The notes under the pieces are model-generated. The model did not search any database. It saw nothing but the letters and a program-made list of their open reading frames with translations, and was not told the origin of the DNA. Below are positions 1 to 7,761 of a stretch of 10,857 bases of DNA, one piece after another. The stretch lies in assembly GCA_022572485.1 (NCBI GenBank), contig JACZVU010000083.1:1-10857 (forward strand). The letters are read 5' to 3'. The number at the start of each line of letters is the position of its first letter. Position 1 is the first letter of the stretch. This DNA comes from Myxococcales bacterium. Lineage in GTDB: Bacteria; Myxococcota_A; UBA9160; SMWR01. Position numbers and translations under genes: made by a program.

Positions 1-252
1 CTCTGGCCGCGGCCCCGCTTCCGGCTCGATGAACGTCACATTCCCAAAGGTGAGAGCACGGTGGCCCGCCTGGCGGCAGCTACCAGCGAGGGGCGAATTT
101 TTCTGCGTTGGGCGCGCTTCCCATTTTTCGAAGTCGACGATTCCAAAGCCGAGCCCAGCGTGTACATCATCGACGCTCGCTACACGCTCGACCGAGGTGG
201 CTTATTCGGTGTGGTCCGAATACCGCTACCGATGGCGGAACGCAAACTGTAA
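1..252 (+). CDS. C-terminal fragment, probable membrane-bound metal-dependent hydrolase family protein
   Basis: Frame 1 is open from the first base to a TAA at 250-252 and gives the last 83 residues of a protein that begins outside the window. The tail contains FLRWARFPFFEVD, then VYIIDARYT, then a closing LFGVVRIPL strand pattern. This arrangement resembles the soluble C-terminal end of the YdjM/DUF457-type 'membrane-bound metal-dependent hydrolase' family, whose members carry N-terminal membrane segments and a putative metal site. Those diagnostic parts lie upstream and cannot be seen, so function is not demonstrated here. An in-frame GTG at 61 exists, but the frame is coding-like before it, so I treat the gene as truncated by the window edge. 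It converges on the antiporter gene with 61 bases between the two stop codons. I am fairly sure it is coding and moderately sure of the family. Confidence 0.6.
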   Translation, partial: LWPRPRFRLDERHIPKGESTVARLAAATSEGRIFLRWARFPFFEVDDSKAEPSVYIIDARYTLDRGGLFGVVRIPLPMAERKL

Positions 253-313
253 GCAGCCGATCCGGGTAGGCAATGAGCTGTAATTCTCGAGCGTGCTCAG
301 CCGTCGGACATCA
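253..313. other. Convergent intergenic spacer, 61 bases
   Basis: This spacer lies between the stop codons of two converging genes. I looked for a shared bidirectional terminator and saw no GC-rich stem followed by a T-run on either strand, so no terminator is called. Confidence 0.5.
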
Positions 314-1330
314 CTATGATAAGTAGATACTACGCGTGATCACGTAGAAACTCCACAGTGCCAGAAGCGTCAGGCCCTCGTAGCGAATAATCCGCCGGTT
401 GTGAGTCCGCGCAACAACGAACAGCGACAAAGACAAAATCGCGGTGGCCGCGAGATCCAGGTGCCCTCCCACCGGGATCGGCATCGGTCTGATTGCCGAT
501 GTGATGCCCGTGATGAGCAGGGTGTTGAAGATGTTCGAGCCGACGACACCGCCAACCGCAAGACCGATGTTGTTGTGTCTGACAGCGATGATAGTGGCCA
601 CCAATTCGGGGAGGCTGGTGCCGACTGCTACCAGCGTGAGCCCCACAATGACCTCGGGAATACCCATGGCCTCCGCAATGCCGACGCCACCACGGACCAC
701 GAGGTCTGCCCCGTAGATCAGGCATACGAGGCCGATCGTAATCAGCAGGAAATTCGTGAGAGTTCGTCCGCTGCCGTCTGTTTGAGGGATACCTGCTGTC
801 CACATTGAAGCGTCCTCAGACGACTCGTTTCCATTGACCTTCGACCGCTGATTTCCGCGTTGTCTTATGAGGTCTCCCAGCGTGTAGTAGATGAATACGA
901 AGAAGAACAGCAGCAGCACGAAGCCATCGCTGCGCGCGTAGACATTGCGTTGTTCGCCAAGGCCGACGTCGAACGCCATCACCATCGCCGCGGCGAGCGC
1001 GAGCAGCATCATGGGCAGCTCTCGGCGAATGACGACATGGTCGATTGGCAATGGGTGAAGTGCCGCCGACAGGCCAATGACCAAACCGATGTTGGCCATG
1101 TTGGAGCCGAAGATGTTGCCGAAAGCCAGCGTGCCCGAGCCCGTGAGCGCGGCTTCTACGCCCACGGCGAGTTCCGGGGTGCTGGTCCCGAAGGCCACCA
1201 CGGTCAAGCCGACGACGAGTGGAGAAATTCCCATTCCACGCGCAAGCGCCGCCGCACTCTTGACGAGAAGCTCCCCCCCCACGATGAGGATGATGATCCC
1301 GACTGCAGCGATCGCCAGGTGAATCAGCAT
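314..1330 (-). CDS. Calcium/sodium antiporter, CaCA superfamily (YrbG-like)
   Basis: The 338-residue integral membrane protein probably exchanges Ca2+ for Na+ or H+ across the inner membrane. It has the two inverted alpha-repeats that define the CaCA family. Repeat 1 has GTSTPEL (48-54) followed by GNIFGSN (71-77). Repeat 2 has GTSLPEL (237-243) followed by GSNIFN (264-269). The glutamates E53 and E242 occupy the positions that coordinate ions in characterised exchangers. Hydrophobic segments flank both repeats, giving roughly ten membrane helices. A charged loop at about 153-190 joins the two halves. Length is normal for bacterial YrbG-type proteins. The ATG at 1328-1330 opens directly into the first membrane helix with no good alternative, although its Shine-Dalgarno sequence is weak. 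It is transcribed away from the acyl-CoA synthetase and looks like a stand-alone gene. Exact cation specificity cannot be read from the sequence. Confidence 0.93.
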   Translation of the reverse strand: MLIHLAIAAVGIIILIVGGELLVKSAAALARGMGISPLVVGLTVVAFGTSTPELAVGVEAALTGSGTLAFGNIFGSNMANIGLVIGLSAALHPLPIDHVVIRRELPMMLLALAAAMVMAFDVGLGEQRNVYARSDGFVLLLFFFVFIYYTLGDLIRQRGNQRSKVNGNESSEDASMWTAGIPQTDGSGRTLTNFLLITIGLVCLIYGADLVVRGGVGIAEAMGIPEVIVGLTLVAVGTSLPELVATIIAVRHNNIGLAVGGVVGSNIFNTLLITGITSAIRPMPIPVGGHLDLAATAILSLSLFVVARTHNRRIIRYEGLTLLALWSFYVITRSIYLS

Positions 1331-1874
1331 GCGGTCTTTACGCCGCGCCTCGGTTTCATCCGCACCTGTCTACGGCCCTCAAGTGAAGCAGTGCCAGAGG
1401 GTGATACTCCCGGTATCGAGCAGCCAACCGGAGATCGCATGATCGCGCAGGACGGAGGGATGGAGTGCCGGAGATCTCCATAGCAAGTGGAGAACCGTTA
1501 CAATCCAGTGGGCGAAAATACCATCGAGCGTCCGACTGCACCGCTTCCAATCGCCTCATGTCCATAGAACCGACTGTTGTGTTGGGCTCGCGATTCTCCG
1601 TGGCAGGGGCGCGTAGAATAGATCAAGTCGCCCATAGAAACGATGAGGGAAAACGGATTGAATGGCTAGGGCTCCGAAGCTGCTTCCCGAGGTCTAGAGG
1701 GGCCCCTGGGCGATCGATGCGGCCGTTTTCAGACCGTGCGAGGCGAGGCGGCTGCAGGAGGCGGCGATGCGGCAGCGCGAGAACCCTCGAAGCTCATTGA
1801 GCGACGAAGGTTTCGAGGCTTGGATCTAGACTGCCCACAGGCAGACCTCGCGGTAAGGTGTTTTTCTAACGCTA

Positions 1875-1895
1875 CGCTCTCCCTCGATCAGAGCG
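1875..1895 (+). promoter_or_regulatory. Small hairpin just upstream of the acyl-CoA synthetase ribosome binding site
   Basis: CGCTCT (1875-1880) and AGAGCG (1890-1895) form a perfect 6-bp inverted repeat with a 9-base loop. An overlapping alternative pairs CCCTC (1881-1885) with GAGGG (1897-1901), which would cover the Shine-Dalgarno sequence. The two pairings are mutually exclusive and could modulate translation, but stems this short also arise by chance. Confidence 0.25.
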
Positions 1896-1900
1896 AGAGG
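1895..1900 (+). promoter_or_regulatory. Ribosome binding site that decides the acyl-CoA synthetase start
   Basis: GAGAGG lies six bases before ATG 1907. This spacing and match favour 1907 over the upstream in-frame GTG at 1736, which has no comparable site. Confidence 0.65.
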
Positions 1901-1906
1901 GTGGGC

Positions 1907-3592
1907 ATGGCGATCGAATCCAACCCCGACTACGCGGCATTTCGATCCGCGTTTCGCATCGAGGACCTCGCCGCTCAATTGTCTGGCGATCTTCAGACGG
2001 GCCTCAACGTCTGTTATGAGTGCTGCGACCGACACGCGGCGACGGGCAAGGTCGCGCTCTATTGGGAGGGCAAGAACGGCAGCAGTGCCAGCTACACGTT
2101 CGCCGATCTCCAGGAACTCTCCGCCCGTTTTGCAAACTTTCTCCGCGCGCGCGGCATCGGGCCTGGCGACTGCGTGGCGGGATTGCTGCCGCGCACGCCT
2201 GAATTGATGGTGGTCGCTCTCGGTACTTGGCGCGCGGGAGCCATCTACCAAGCACTCTTTACCGCATTCGGTCCGAAATCGATCGAGTATCGCCTCGAGC
2301 GCAGCCAGGCCCGTCTCATCGTGACCGATCTCGAGAATCGACAGAAACTACATGGTGTTGGATCGCTTCCCGATGTCATGACCGTCACGGGTGATGCGGA
2401 GGATGCCCTTCCTAATGGCGACTACGATTTCTGGAAAGAGATCGATCAACAGGCGACATCATTTGATCCCGTGATGCGCACAGCGGCGGATCCGTTCCTG
2501 CTGCTGTTCACCTCCGGCACGGTCGGGCACGCGAAGGGCGTTGCGGTTCCGCTGCAGGCTCTGCTGTCCTTTCTCGCCTATATGCAGTTCGGCATTGGGC
2601 TGCGCGACGAGGATGCCTATTGGAACGTCGCGGACCCGGGCTGGGCGTACGGTCTGTATTACGCGGTCGTCGGCCCGCTCCTGCTCGGGCACGCGACGAC
2701 CTTCTACGAGGGCGCCTTCACGGTCGAGAGTACCTATCGAATGCTCACGAAGTACCGCATCACCAACCTGGCCGCGGCGCCGACTGTCTATCGGCTCCTG
2801 CTCGCCGCGGGCGAGGAACGGGCCCGCCCGATTCGGGGGAGGCTGCGGGTTGCCAACAGCGCTGGCGAACCGCTCAATCCCGAAGTCATCCGCTGGTTCG
2901 AGCAACACGTTGGGTGTTCGATCCACGATCAGTACGGACAGACGGAATTGGGCATCGTAATCTGCAATTCCGATGCATTCCGATACGAGCGACATCCAGG
3001 ATCGATGGGGTTGCCGATGCCCGGGTTTCGAGCCGTTCTGCTGGACGATCAATTTCAGGAACTCGGCGCAGCTCAAGTCGGGCAACTCGCAATCGATCGA
3101 ACGCAATCTTCGCTCTACTGGTTTCCGGGCTATTGGCAACAGGAAACGACGTCGTGTTACCACGGTTCCTACTATCTCACCGGCGACACCGCCGAGTTGG
3201 GCGAGGATGGAAACTTCACGTTTGTTGGCCGGGCGGACGATCTCATCACTTCTGCGGGCTATCGAATCGGCCCGTTCGACGTGGAGAGTTGCCTGATCGA
3301 ACACCCGGCTGTTGCCGAGTCGGCGGTGGTCGGGAAACCGGACCCCGAGCGCACGGAGTTGGTCAAAGCCTTCGTCGTGCTCCGCTCCGGCCACGCGCCT
3401 TCCCCAGCGCTCGTCGCGGAGCTGCAACAGTTTGTCAAGCAGAGGCTGTCCGCACACGCCTATCCGCGCGAGGTCGAGTTCGTCGATGAACTACCCAAGA
3501 CCCCGAGCGGCAAGATCCAGCGCTTCGTGCTGCGCCAGCGGGAAATCGAAAAATCCCACGGGTCTTCGGGTCCGTTAGGCGCTGATTCCTGA
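1907..3592 (+). CDS. AMP-forming acyl-CoA synthetase (acetyl-CoA synthetase / medium-chain acyl-CoA ligase-like)
   Basis: The 561-residue cytosolic enzyme of the ANL superfamily should activate a carboxylic acid with ATP to an acyl-adenylate and then to the CoA thioester. Motifs occur in the expected order: P-loop FTSGTVGHAKGV (about 201-212), YGQTE (343-347), ribose-binding Asp in LTGDTAEL (D427), hinge-region GRADD (R442), and PKTPSGK near the C-terminus with the catalytic lysine K536. The AMP-binding and C-terminal domains are both complete. Acetyl-CoA synthetases carry Trp before QTE, which closes the acyl pocket to acetate. Here that residue is Gly (YGQTE), as in medium-chain ligases, so a substrate larger than acetate is inferred. 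ATG 1907 is chosen over GTG 1736 because of its Shine-Dalgarno sequence and because the extra 57 residues are family-atypical. It stands alone, divergent from the antiporter and convergent with the sensor kinase. Confidence 0.9.
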   Translation: MAIESNPDYAAFRSAFRIEDLAAQLSGDLQTGLNVCYECCDRHAATGKVALYWEGKNGSSASYTFADLQELSARFANFLRARGIGPGDCVAGLLPRTPELMVVALGTWRAGAIYQALFTAFGPKSIEYRLERSQARLIVTDLENRQKLHGVGSLPDVMTVTGDAEDALPNGDYDFWKEIDQQATSFDPVMRTAADPFLLLFTSGTVGHAKGVAVPLQALLSFLAYMQFGIGLRDEDAYWNVADPGWAYGLYYAVVGPLLLGHATTFYEGAFTVESTYRMLTKYRITNLAAAPTVYRLLLAAGEERARPIRGRLRVANSAGEPLNPEVIRWFEQHVGCSIHDQYGQTELGIVICNSDAFRYERHPGSMGLPMPGFRAVLLDDQFQELGAAQVGQLAIDRTQSSLYWFPGYWQQETTSCYHGSYYLTGDTAELGEDGNFTFVGRADDLITSAGYRIGPFDVESCLIEHPAVAESAVVGKPDPERTELVKAFVVLRSGHAPSPALVAELQQFVKQRLSAHAYPREVEFVDELPKTPSGKIQRFVLRQREIEKSHGSSGPLGADS

Positions 3593-3875
3593 AATCTGAC
3601 CGCTCAACAGGGTGTGGCGCCGATCATTTGTCGACTCGCCGCACATTTGCAGCCACACGATGAGTTCTCGTTTCCCAACCGCTCGTTCGATATGGGGCGA
3701 TGGTTGAAAGTTGGTGGACTGCTGCTTGCGATGGCGGCGGAGCCGGTGCGAGTGCAGGGTGTTGCGGGAGAAGTTCCGCTCGCGGACATGCTCGAAATGC
3801 TCGTCGTCGCCGATCCTCGAGCATTGATTCGATTCGGTCAGGGCGATACAACGACGGGCTTGGAGCGCACTCCAC
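3593..3875. other. Convergent intergenic region with one inverted repeat
   Basis: The 283 bases between two converging stop codons carry no believable gene. Open frames crossing it overlap the kinase 3' end and have no recognisable motif. The clearest structure is AATGCTCG (3796-3803) paired with CGAGCATT (3818-3825), an 8-bp perfect inverted repeat with a 14-base loop. It lacks a following T-run on either strand, so I do not call it an intrinsic terminator. Confidence 0.45.
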
Positions 3876-6110
3876 TCACACTTTTGGCGCTGCAAGCGCT
3901 TTTTGCACTGCTCGCGCGACGTCTACTGTGCGAAAGGGTTTTTGCAGAAACTCGACACCATCTGCAAGCCGCCCCTGATGGAGGATCGCATCTTCCGTAT
4001 ATCCCGACATGTAGAGCACGCGAAGATCCGGACGCACGAGCAGCGCTTCTTCGACGAGTTTGTTCCCGCTCATCTTTTCGGGAAGCACCAGATCGGTGAG
4101 CAGAAGATCCACCTCTGCCGGTGAGCGAAGGACCTCCAGGGCCGGTGCAGCCGAGTTTACTTCGAGAACTTTGTAATCCAGAGAACGCAAAATGCGAACC
4201 ACCAGCGAGCGGAGACCCTGGTCATCCTCGACGACGAGAACGACCTCGCCATTCGCCTTCGGAATTTCGGATGAATCGATTGCCTTCGGAATTTCGGATG
4301 AATTGATCGCAGCGGCCTCCGGCGCCTCTTTTCCTGAAAATTTGGGGAGGTAGAGCCGAACGGTCGTTCCGACACCCACTTCGCTGTAGATGCTCACGTG
4401 GCCACCCGACTGTTTGATGAAGCCGTACACCATGCTGAGGCCGAGCCCACTGCCTCGTCCGGCATCCTTCGTGGTGTAGAACGGCTCGAAGGCGTGCTGC
4501 CGGACGGCCTTGGGCATTCCGCTGCCCGTGTCGGTTACCGTTACGAGCACGTATGGCCCCGGTGCGACACCCGCCTGCGCCAGAGCGTAATCGTCGCTGA
4601 TTCGAGTGTTCGACGTGGTGATCGTGAGTTTTCCGCCAGCGGGCATGGCATCCCGCGCGTTGATCACGAGGTTCAAGATGGCATTTTCGAGTTGGTTCAG
4701 GTCGGCGCGGCTCTGCCAGAGGCCGGCGTCCTGCACCAACTCGATCTCGATGCTCTCGCCGATCGTGAGGCGCAGCAGGTCGAGCATTCCCTGAATCAGC
4801 ACGTTGGTGTCCAGCGACTCCGGTTGTAGCGCTTGCTTGCGGGAAAAGGCGAGCAACCGCTGGGTCAGGCCGGCACCGCGCTCAGTGGCGGCAATCGCGG
4901 TCTGAACCCATTCCGAGGCTTGCGTGGTCTTATCGATTTCGCCTTCCAGCAGTTCCAGATTGCCGAGAATCACCGCGAGCAGGTTGTTGAAGTCGTGCGC
5001 GATGCCGCCCGTCAGCTGGCCTACGGCTTCCATTTTCTGGGCCTGGCGGAGTTGCTCCTCGGTCTGCTTCTGCTCCGTGAGGTCCTGAATCGTGATGATG
5101 CTCTGAATCAACCGGCCCGTTTCGTCCCGGATGGGCTGCATGAGTTCCCGCACGTGGAGAGTCTCGCCAGTGGGGGTGATTATGCGGTACTCGATCGGTG
5201 TGTCCACCGGGTTCTCCCGGTAGGCATCTTCGAGGGTGTGGTAGCGCTCGCGGTCCTCCGGATGGATCGCCTCGCGATCTTCAGCAAAGGTCGGGTAGCG
5301 CTCCTCGAATTCTTCCACGGTCAGACCGAAGAGATGCGCATATTCCTCCGAAACGCTCAGGTATTTTCGCTCCAGCTCGTCCCAAAGCGCATAGCCGATT
5401 TTGGAGGCCCTCGCGGCGCTTTGGATCAATAGCTCCCACTCCTCGCGTTTCGCTTCGGCGTGCTTGCGCTCGGTGGCTTCCTCTCGGAGCGCGGCGTTCG
5501 CATTTTGAAGTTGCGCAGTTCTCACCCAAATCCGCTGCTCCAGCTCGTCGTGCGCCTGTTGGAGAGCTGCCTCCGCCTGTTTGAGTTCCGTGACATCCTG
5601 CACGGTTCCGACCTGCTCGATGACCTGGCTCGAATCGTCGAAGATGCATTCTCCGATCTCGTGGATGTGTCGAATCTCGCCGTTCGAGTGAACGATCCGA
5701 TACTCGATTTCGTAGCTGTTTCCGGATTCTTTGACCTCTCGAAATGCACTTTGGACGCGCTCGTGATCCTCCGGGTGGAGGACCCGTTCCATCCGGTGTT
5801 GCATCAACGCGTAAATCTCGGAGGTGTCCACGCCGTAGATCTCGGCGAACGTGTCGGAGATTTCGATCAACTCGTTTCGCGGCACCGACCAGCGCCAGTT
5901 GGCGATCTTGGTCAACCGCTGGGCGTGGATCAGATCCGCCTGGGTTCTGCACAGGCCGTCTGCGATTTTCTGATGGGTGAGTACCGCTTGCTCGAGTTCG
6001 GCGTTGCGCTGCGCGAGTTGCTCCAGCTGCGCCGCCAGTTCAGACGGGTTCCGTTTGGCCCCCTCGGGTCTTCGCAAAGCTCGGAAGAGCTGGATTGCGG
6101 ACTGGATCAT
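3876..6110 (-). CDS. Soluble PAS-PAS hybrid sensor histidine kinase with C-terminal receiver domain
   Basis: The 744-residue signalling protein has no membrane segment or signal peptide and should sense a cytoplasmic cue. In order it has an N-terminal coiled coil (about 24-60), PAS/PAC 1 (about 62-178), a coiled-coil linker (178-228), PAS/PAC 2 (about 232-348), and a HisKA dimerisation domain with GGIAHDFNN, phosphoacceptor H372. The HATPase_c domain shows the N-box NLVINARDA (480-488), DTGSG (527-531) and GRGSGLGL (551-558). A REC domain fills 622-740 with acidic pocket E628-D630, phosphoacceptor D673, S702 and K724. The linker before REC holds a near-perfect nine-residue duplication. No separate response regulator or output domain is present, so phosphate probably passes to a partner elsewhere. 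ATG 6108-6110 is preceded by GAGAAG at a rather short three-base distance. It is divergent from the gcvT-like operon, which makes that operon a possible but unproven target. Confidence 0.93.
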   Translation of the reverse strand: MIQSAIQLFRALRRPEGAKRNPSELAAQLEQLAQRNAELEQAVLTHQKIADGLCRTQADLIHAQRLTKIANWRWSVPRNELIEISDTFAEIYGVDTSEIYALMQHRMERVLHPEDHERVQSAFREVKESGNSYEIEYRIVHSNGEIRHIHEIGECIFDDSSQVIEQVGTVQDVTELKQAEAALQQAHDELEQRIWVRTAQLQNANAALREEATERKHAEAKREEWELLIQSAARASKIGYALWDELERKYLSVSEEYAHLFGLTVEEFEERYPTFAEDREAIHPEDRERYHTLEDAYRENPVDTPIEYRIITPTGETLHVRELMQPIRDETGRLIQSIITIQDLTEQKQTEEQLRQAQKMEAVGQLTGGIAHDFNNLLAVILGNLELLEGEIDKTTQASEWVQTAIAATERGAGLTQRLLAFSRKQALQPESLDTNVLIQGMLDLLRLTIGESIEIELVQDAGLWQSRADLNQLENAILNLVINARDAMPAGGKLTITTSNTRISDDYALAQAGVAPGPYVLVTVTDTGSGMPKAVRQHAFEPFYTTKDAGRGSGLGLSMVYGFIKQSGGHVSIYSEVGVGTTVRLYLPKFSGKEAPEAAAINSSEIPKAIDSSEIPKANGEVVLVVEDDQGLRSLVVRILRSLDYKVLEVNSAAPALEVLRSPAEVDLLLTDLVLPEKMSGNKLVEEALLVRPDLRVLYMSGYTEDAILHQGRLADGVEFLQKPFRTVDVARAVQKALAAPKV
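4255..4308 (-). repeat. 27-bp tandem duplication inside the kinase HATPase-REC linker
   Basis: Two head-to-tail 27-base units (4255-4281 and 4282-4308) differ at two positions. In the kinase frame they encode INSSEIPKA followed by IDSSEIPKA (about residues 602-619). The unit length is a multiple of three, so the reading frame is kept and the linker between the catalytic domain and the receiver is lengthened by nine residues. The high identity suggests a fairly recent slippage or unequal-exchange event. Confidence 0.9.
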
Positions 6111-6290
6111 AGGCTTCTCGCGCGGTGTACGGGTTGGAACTCAGAGGGGTTTGCCCGTCGCCCTATATCGGTACCCTAACGGTGGAATCGGGTCGGGTAT
6201 TGAGTGGTGTCTGAGAGGGGGAATTCTGCCCCGTTTCTTGCCTGTAACATTCGAGATCTACTCGATGACCGGCCGGGGAGCCCAGCTCCA

Positions 6291-6307
6291 CGAGCGCCCA
6301 GCGCTCG
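6291..6307. repeat. Perfect inverted repeat in the divergent promoter region
   Basis: CGAGCGC (6291-6297) and GCGCTCG (6301-6307) are exact reverse complements around a three-base CCA loop. The site sits about 180 bases upstream of the kinase start and about 230 upstream of the gcvT-like start. It could be an operator or an RNA hairpin; no T-run follows, so it is not a standard terminator. Confidence 0.4.
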
Positions 6308-6328
6308 AATCCTCTCTTCGTTCTGGGG

Positions 6329-6346
6329 CGGCCCTCGTCCGGGCCG
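6329..6346. repeat. GC-rich 6-bp hairpin upstream of the gcvT-like operon
   Basis: CGGCCC (6329-6334) and GGGCCG (6341-6346) form a perfect stem with a six-base loop. In a GC-rich region this may be chance, and no T-run follows it. Confidence 0.3.
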
Positions 6347-6529
6347 GGTGTGAATCGAGGAGGGGGGACACCTCTTGACTTTATTATCACGATGATTGAG
6401 GATCCGGCTCCCGCGGCGCCGCCGCCCGCTGTGAAATTGGATGGGCTGCCGCAGCACCGGCTCATCATGCAATCGCAAGCGCGGCTGATCGTTCCCGGTC
6501 CGGACGAGTGCAGCGCGACAGCGCTGCCG

Positions 6530-6535
6530 AGGAGG
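6530..6535 (+). promoter_or_regulatory. Ribosome binding site of the gcvT-like gene
   Basis: A full consensus AGGAGG lies four bases before ATG 6540. It is the strongest such site in the window, and it fixes the start just ahead of the conserved N-terminal region of the protein. Confidence 0.75.
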
Positions 6536-6539
6536 CCAG

Positions 6540-7736
6540 ATGTCGAGACCGACGCCGTTTCACTCGCGTACGGGCCCGCTGTGCGAGGGGCAGCGCTGGA
6601 TCAACTGGGCGGGTTTCTTGTCTGCCGCCACGTATCAGTTGGACCATCTCCACGAGTACAACGCCGTGCGCACGGGCGCGGGCTTGTTCGATGTATCGCC
6701 GCTCTTCAAGTACGACATCCGCGGACGCGACGCGCTTGCCTTGATCAACCGCGTCGCCGTGCGTGATCTGTCGAAGTGTCGTATCGGCCAGGTGTTCTAC
6801 ACGGTGTGGTGCGACGACAAAGGCATGGTCATCGATGACGGCACGATTTTGCGTCTCGGCGAAGATTGCTTCCGCATGACGGCCGCGATCCCCACGTTGT
6901 ACTGGCTGCAGGACAACGCGCTCGGACTGGAGGTGGCGATCGAAGACGTGTCCGAGCAGTTCGCAGCCGTGGCGCTCCAGGGGCCGACCTCGCGCGACAT
7001 GCTGCAGAGCCTGACGGACGTCGACCTCAGCGGCCTGCGCTTCTTTCGCTGCACCGATAGCAAGGTGGCCGGTGCGCCCGCGCTGATCGCCCGCACCGGC
7101 TACACGGGCGATCTCGGATACGAGATCTTCGTCAGGCCCGACGATGCGGAGAATCTCTGGGACGCGATGATGGAAATCGGCGGAAAATTCCAGATGCTTC
7201 CCGCGGGCCTGGAGACTCTCGATCTGTTGCGCATCGAGGCAGGACTGCTCGGCATCGACGCGGATTTCACCTCCGCCACCCAGACCCTGTTTCCTGTGCA
7301 GAAGCTCTCACCCTACGATCTGGGGCTCGGCTGGATGATCCAGCTGCGCAAGGATTTCTTCGTCGGCCGCGATGCGCTTCGCTACGAGAAGGCTCACGGC
7401 TCGCGCTGGAGCACCGTCGGTCTCGAGCTCGACGTCACGGTCCTTGAGAAGTTCTATGCTGAGTACGGCATGCCACTGCATCTCCCCTACACGGCGTGGA
7501 CCGGCGCCGTGCCCGTCTACGCCGACGAGTCGCAAAAACGGCACATCGGACGAGGGACCAGCGGTATGTGGTCTCCGGTGTTGAAGAAATACGTCGTCAT
7601 CACGCGCGTGAAGCCTGAGTACGCAAAACTCGGTAATCTCATCTGGATCGAGGAGGTGGTCGAGGCACACAGCTACGCCGTTCCCGCGCGGGTGGTGAAG
7701 ATGCCGTTCTACGATCCGCCCTGGAAGAAAGCCTAG
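6540..7736 (+). CDS. GcvT-like aminomethyltransferase / folate-dependent demethylase family protein
   Basis: The 398-residue cytosolic protein has the complete fold of the glycine-cleavage T-protein family, which moves a methyl or methylene group from N, S or O of a substrate to tetrahydrofolate. Family landmarks are AGLFDVS (47-53), GMVIDDGT (95-102) with an Asp at the usual folate-facing catalytic position (D99/D100), RTGYTGDLGYEI (185-196), LDLLRIEAGL (227-236) and the C-terminal PFYDP (389-393). True T-proteins usually have YTGE; here it is YTGD (D191). They also usually have His after FDVS; here it is Pro. These changes, and the absence of gcvH and gcvP, argue for a different substrate, as in DmdA, LigM or dimethylglycine-type relatives. 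It heads a tight cluster with two FAD oxidoreductases, 25 bases before the first. The family call is strong; the substrate is unknown. Confidence 0.9.
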   Translation: MSRPTPFHSRTGPLCEGQRWINWAGFLSAATYQLDHLHEYNAVRTGAGLFDVSPLFKYDIRGRDALALINRVAVRDLSKCRIGQVFYTVWCDDKGMVIDDGTILRLGEDCFRMTAAIPTLYWLQDNALGLEVAIEDVSEQFAAVALQGPTSRDMLQSLTDVDLSGLRFFRCTDSKVAGAPALIARTGYTGDLGYEIFVRPDDAENLWDAMMEIGGKFQMLPAGLETLDLLRIEAGLLGIDADFTSATQTLFPVQKLSPYDLGLGWMIQLRKDFFVGRDALRYEKAHGSRWSTVGLELDVTVLEKFYAEYGMPLHLPYTAWTGAVPVYADESQKRHIGRGTSGMWSPVLKKYVVITRVKPEYAKLGNLIWIEEVVEAHSYAVPARVVKMPFYDPPWKKA

Positions 7737-7750
7737 AGAATTCGATGCTC

Positions 7751-7754
7751 AGGA
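7751..7754 (+). promoter_or_regulatory. Ribosome binding site of the first oxidoreductase
   Basis: AGGA lies seven bases before ATG 7762, inside the 25-base gap after the gcvT-like stop. It supports translation as the second gene of a polycistronic message. Confidence 0.6.
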
Positions 7755-7761
7755 AATCGAT

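Larger units (their letters stand above)
1331..1906. other. Divergent intergenic region, no convincing gene
   Basis: About 575 bases lie between the start of the antiporter and the chosen start of the acyl-CoA synthetase, so both promoters should be here. Short open frames exist on both strands, but their translations are low in complexity, rich in Arg and Ser, and carry no recognisable motif. I found no -35/-10 pair good enough to call, and no tRNA-like or riboswitch-like structure. The synthetase frame stays open back to GTG 1736, yet the added 57 residues do not resemble the family N-terminus. The region may hold a leader RNA or a decayed gene, but nothing demonstrates that. Confidence 0.5.
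6111..6539. other. Divergent control region between the kinase and the gcvT-like operon
   Basis: These 429 bases must hold the promoters of both the kinase (-) and the three-gene cluster (+). I see no believable gene: overlapping open frames on both strands lack any motif. A TTGACT at 6375-6380 resembles a -35 box, but no good -10 follows at normal spacing. Structures present are a 7-bp perfect hairpin at 6291-6307, a 6-bp hairpin at 6329-6346 and the palindrome GCGGCGCCGC near 6414. Any of these could be an operator, but none is matched to a known regulator. Confidence 0.5.

Noticed and set aside
1465..1800. 111-residue open frame in the divergent gap
   Set aside because: Low-complexity Arg/Ser-rich product, no ribosome binding site, no recognisable domain.
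1736..1906. Upstream extension of the acyl-CoA synthetase to GTG 1736
   Set aside because: No Shine-Dalgarno site at 1736 and the added residues do not fit the family N-terminus, while ATG 1907 has both.
2459..3457. 332-residue minus-strand open frame inside the acyl-CoA synthetase
   Set aside because: The plus strand encodes all adenylation motifs in order, while the antisense frame shows none.
3796..3825. Inverted repeat as an intrinsic terminator
   Set aside because: The loop is 14 bases and no T-run follows on either strand.
3614..4099. 161-residue plus-strand open frame between the synthetase and the kinase
   Set aside because: Nearly half of it is antisense to the receiver domain of the kinase, it has no convincing ribosome binding site, and its translation matches no family I recognise.
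6375..6403. Sigma-70 promoter built on TTGACT
   Set aside because: No acceptable -10 element at 16-18 bases downstream.
6350..6766. 138-residue plus-strand open frame overlapping the gcvT-like start
   Set aside because: Its second half overlaps the well-supported gcvT-like gene in another frame, and the translation is Pro/Arg/Ala-rich with no motif.
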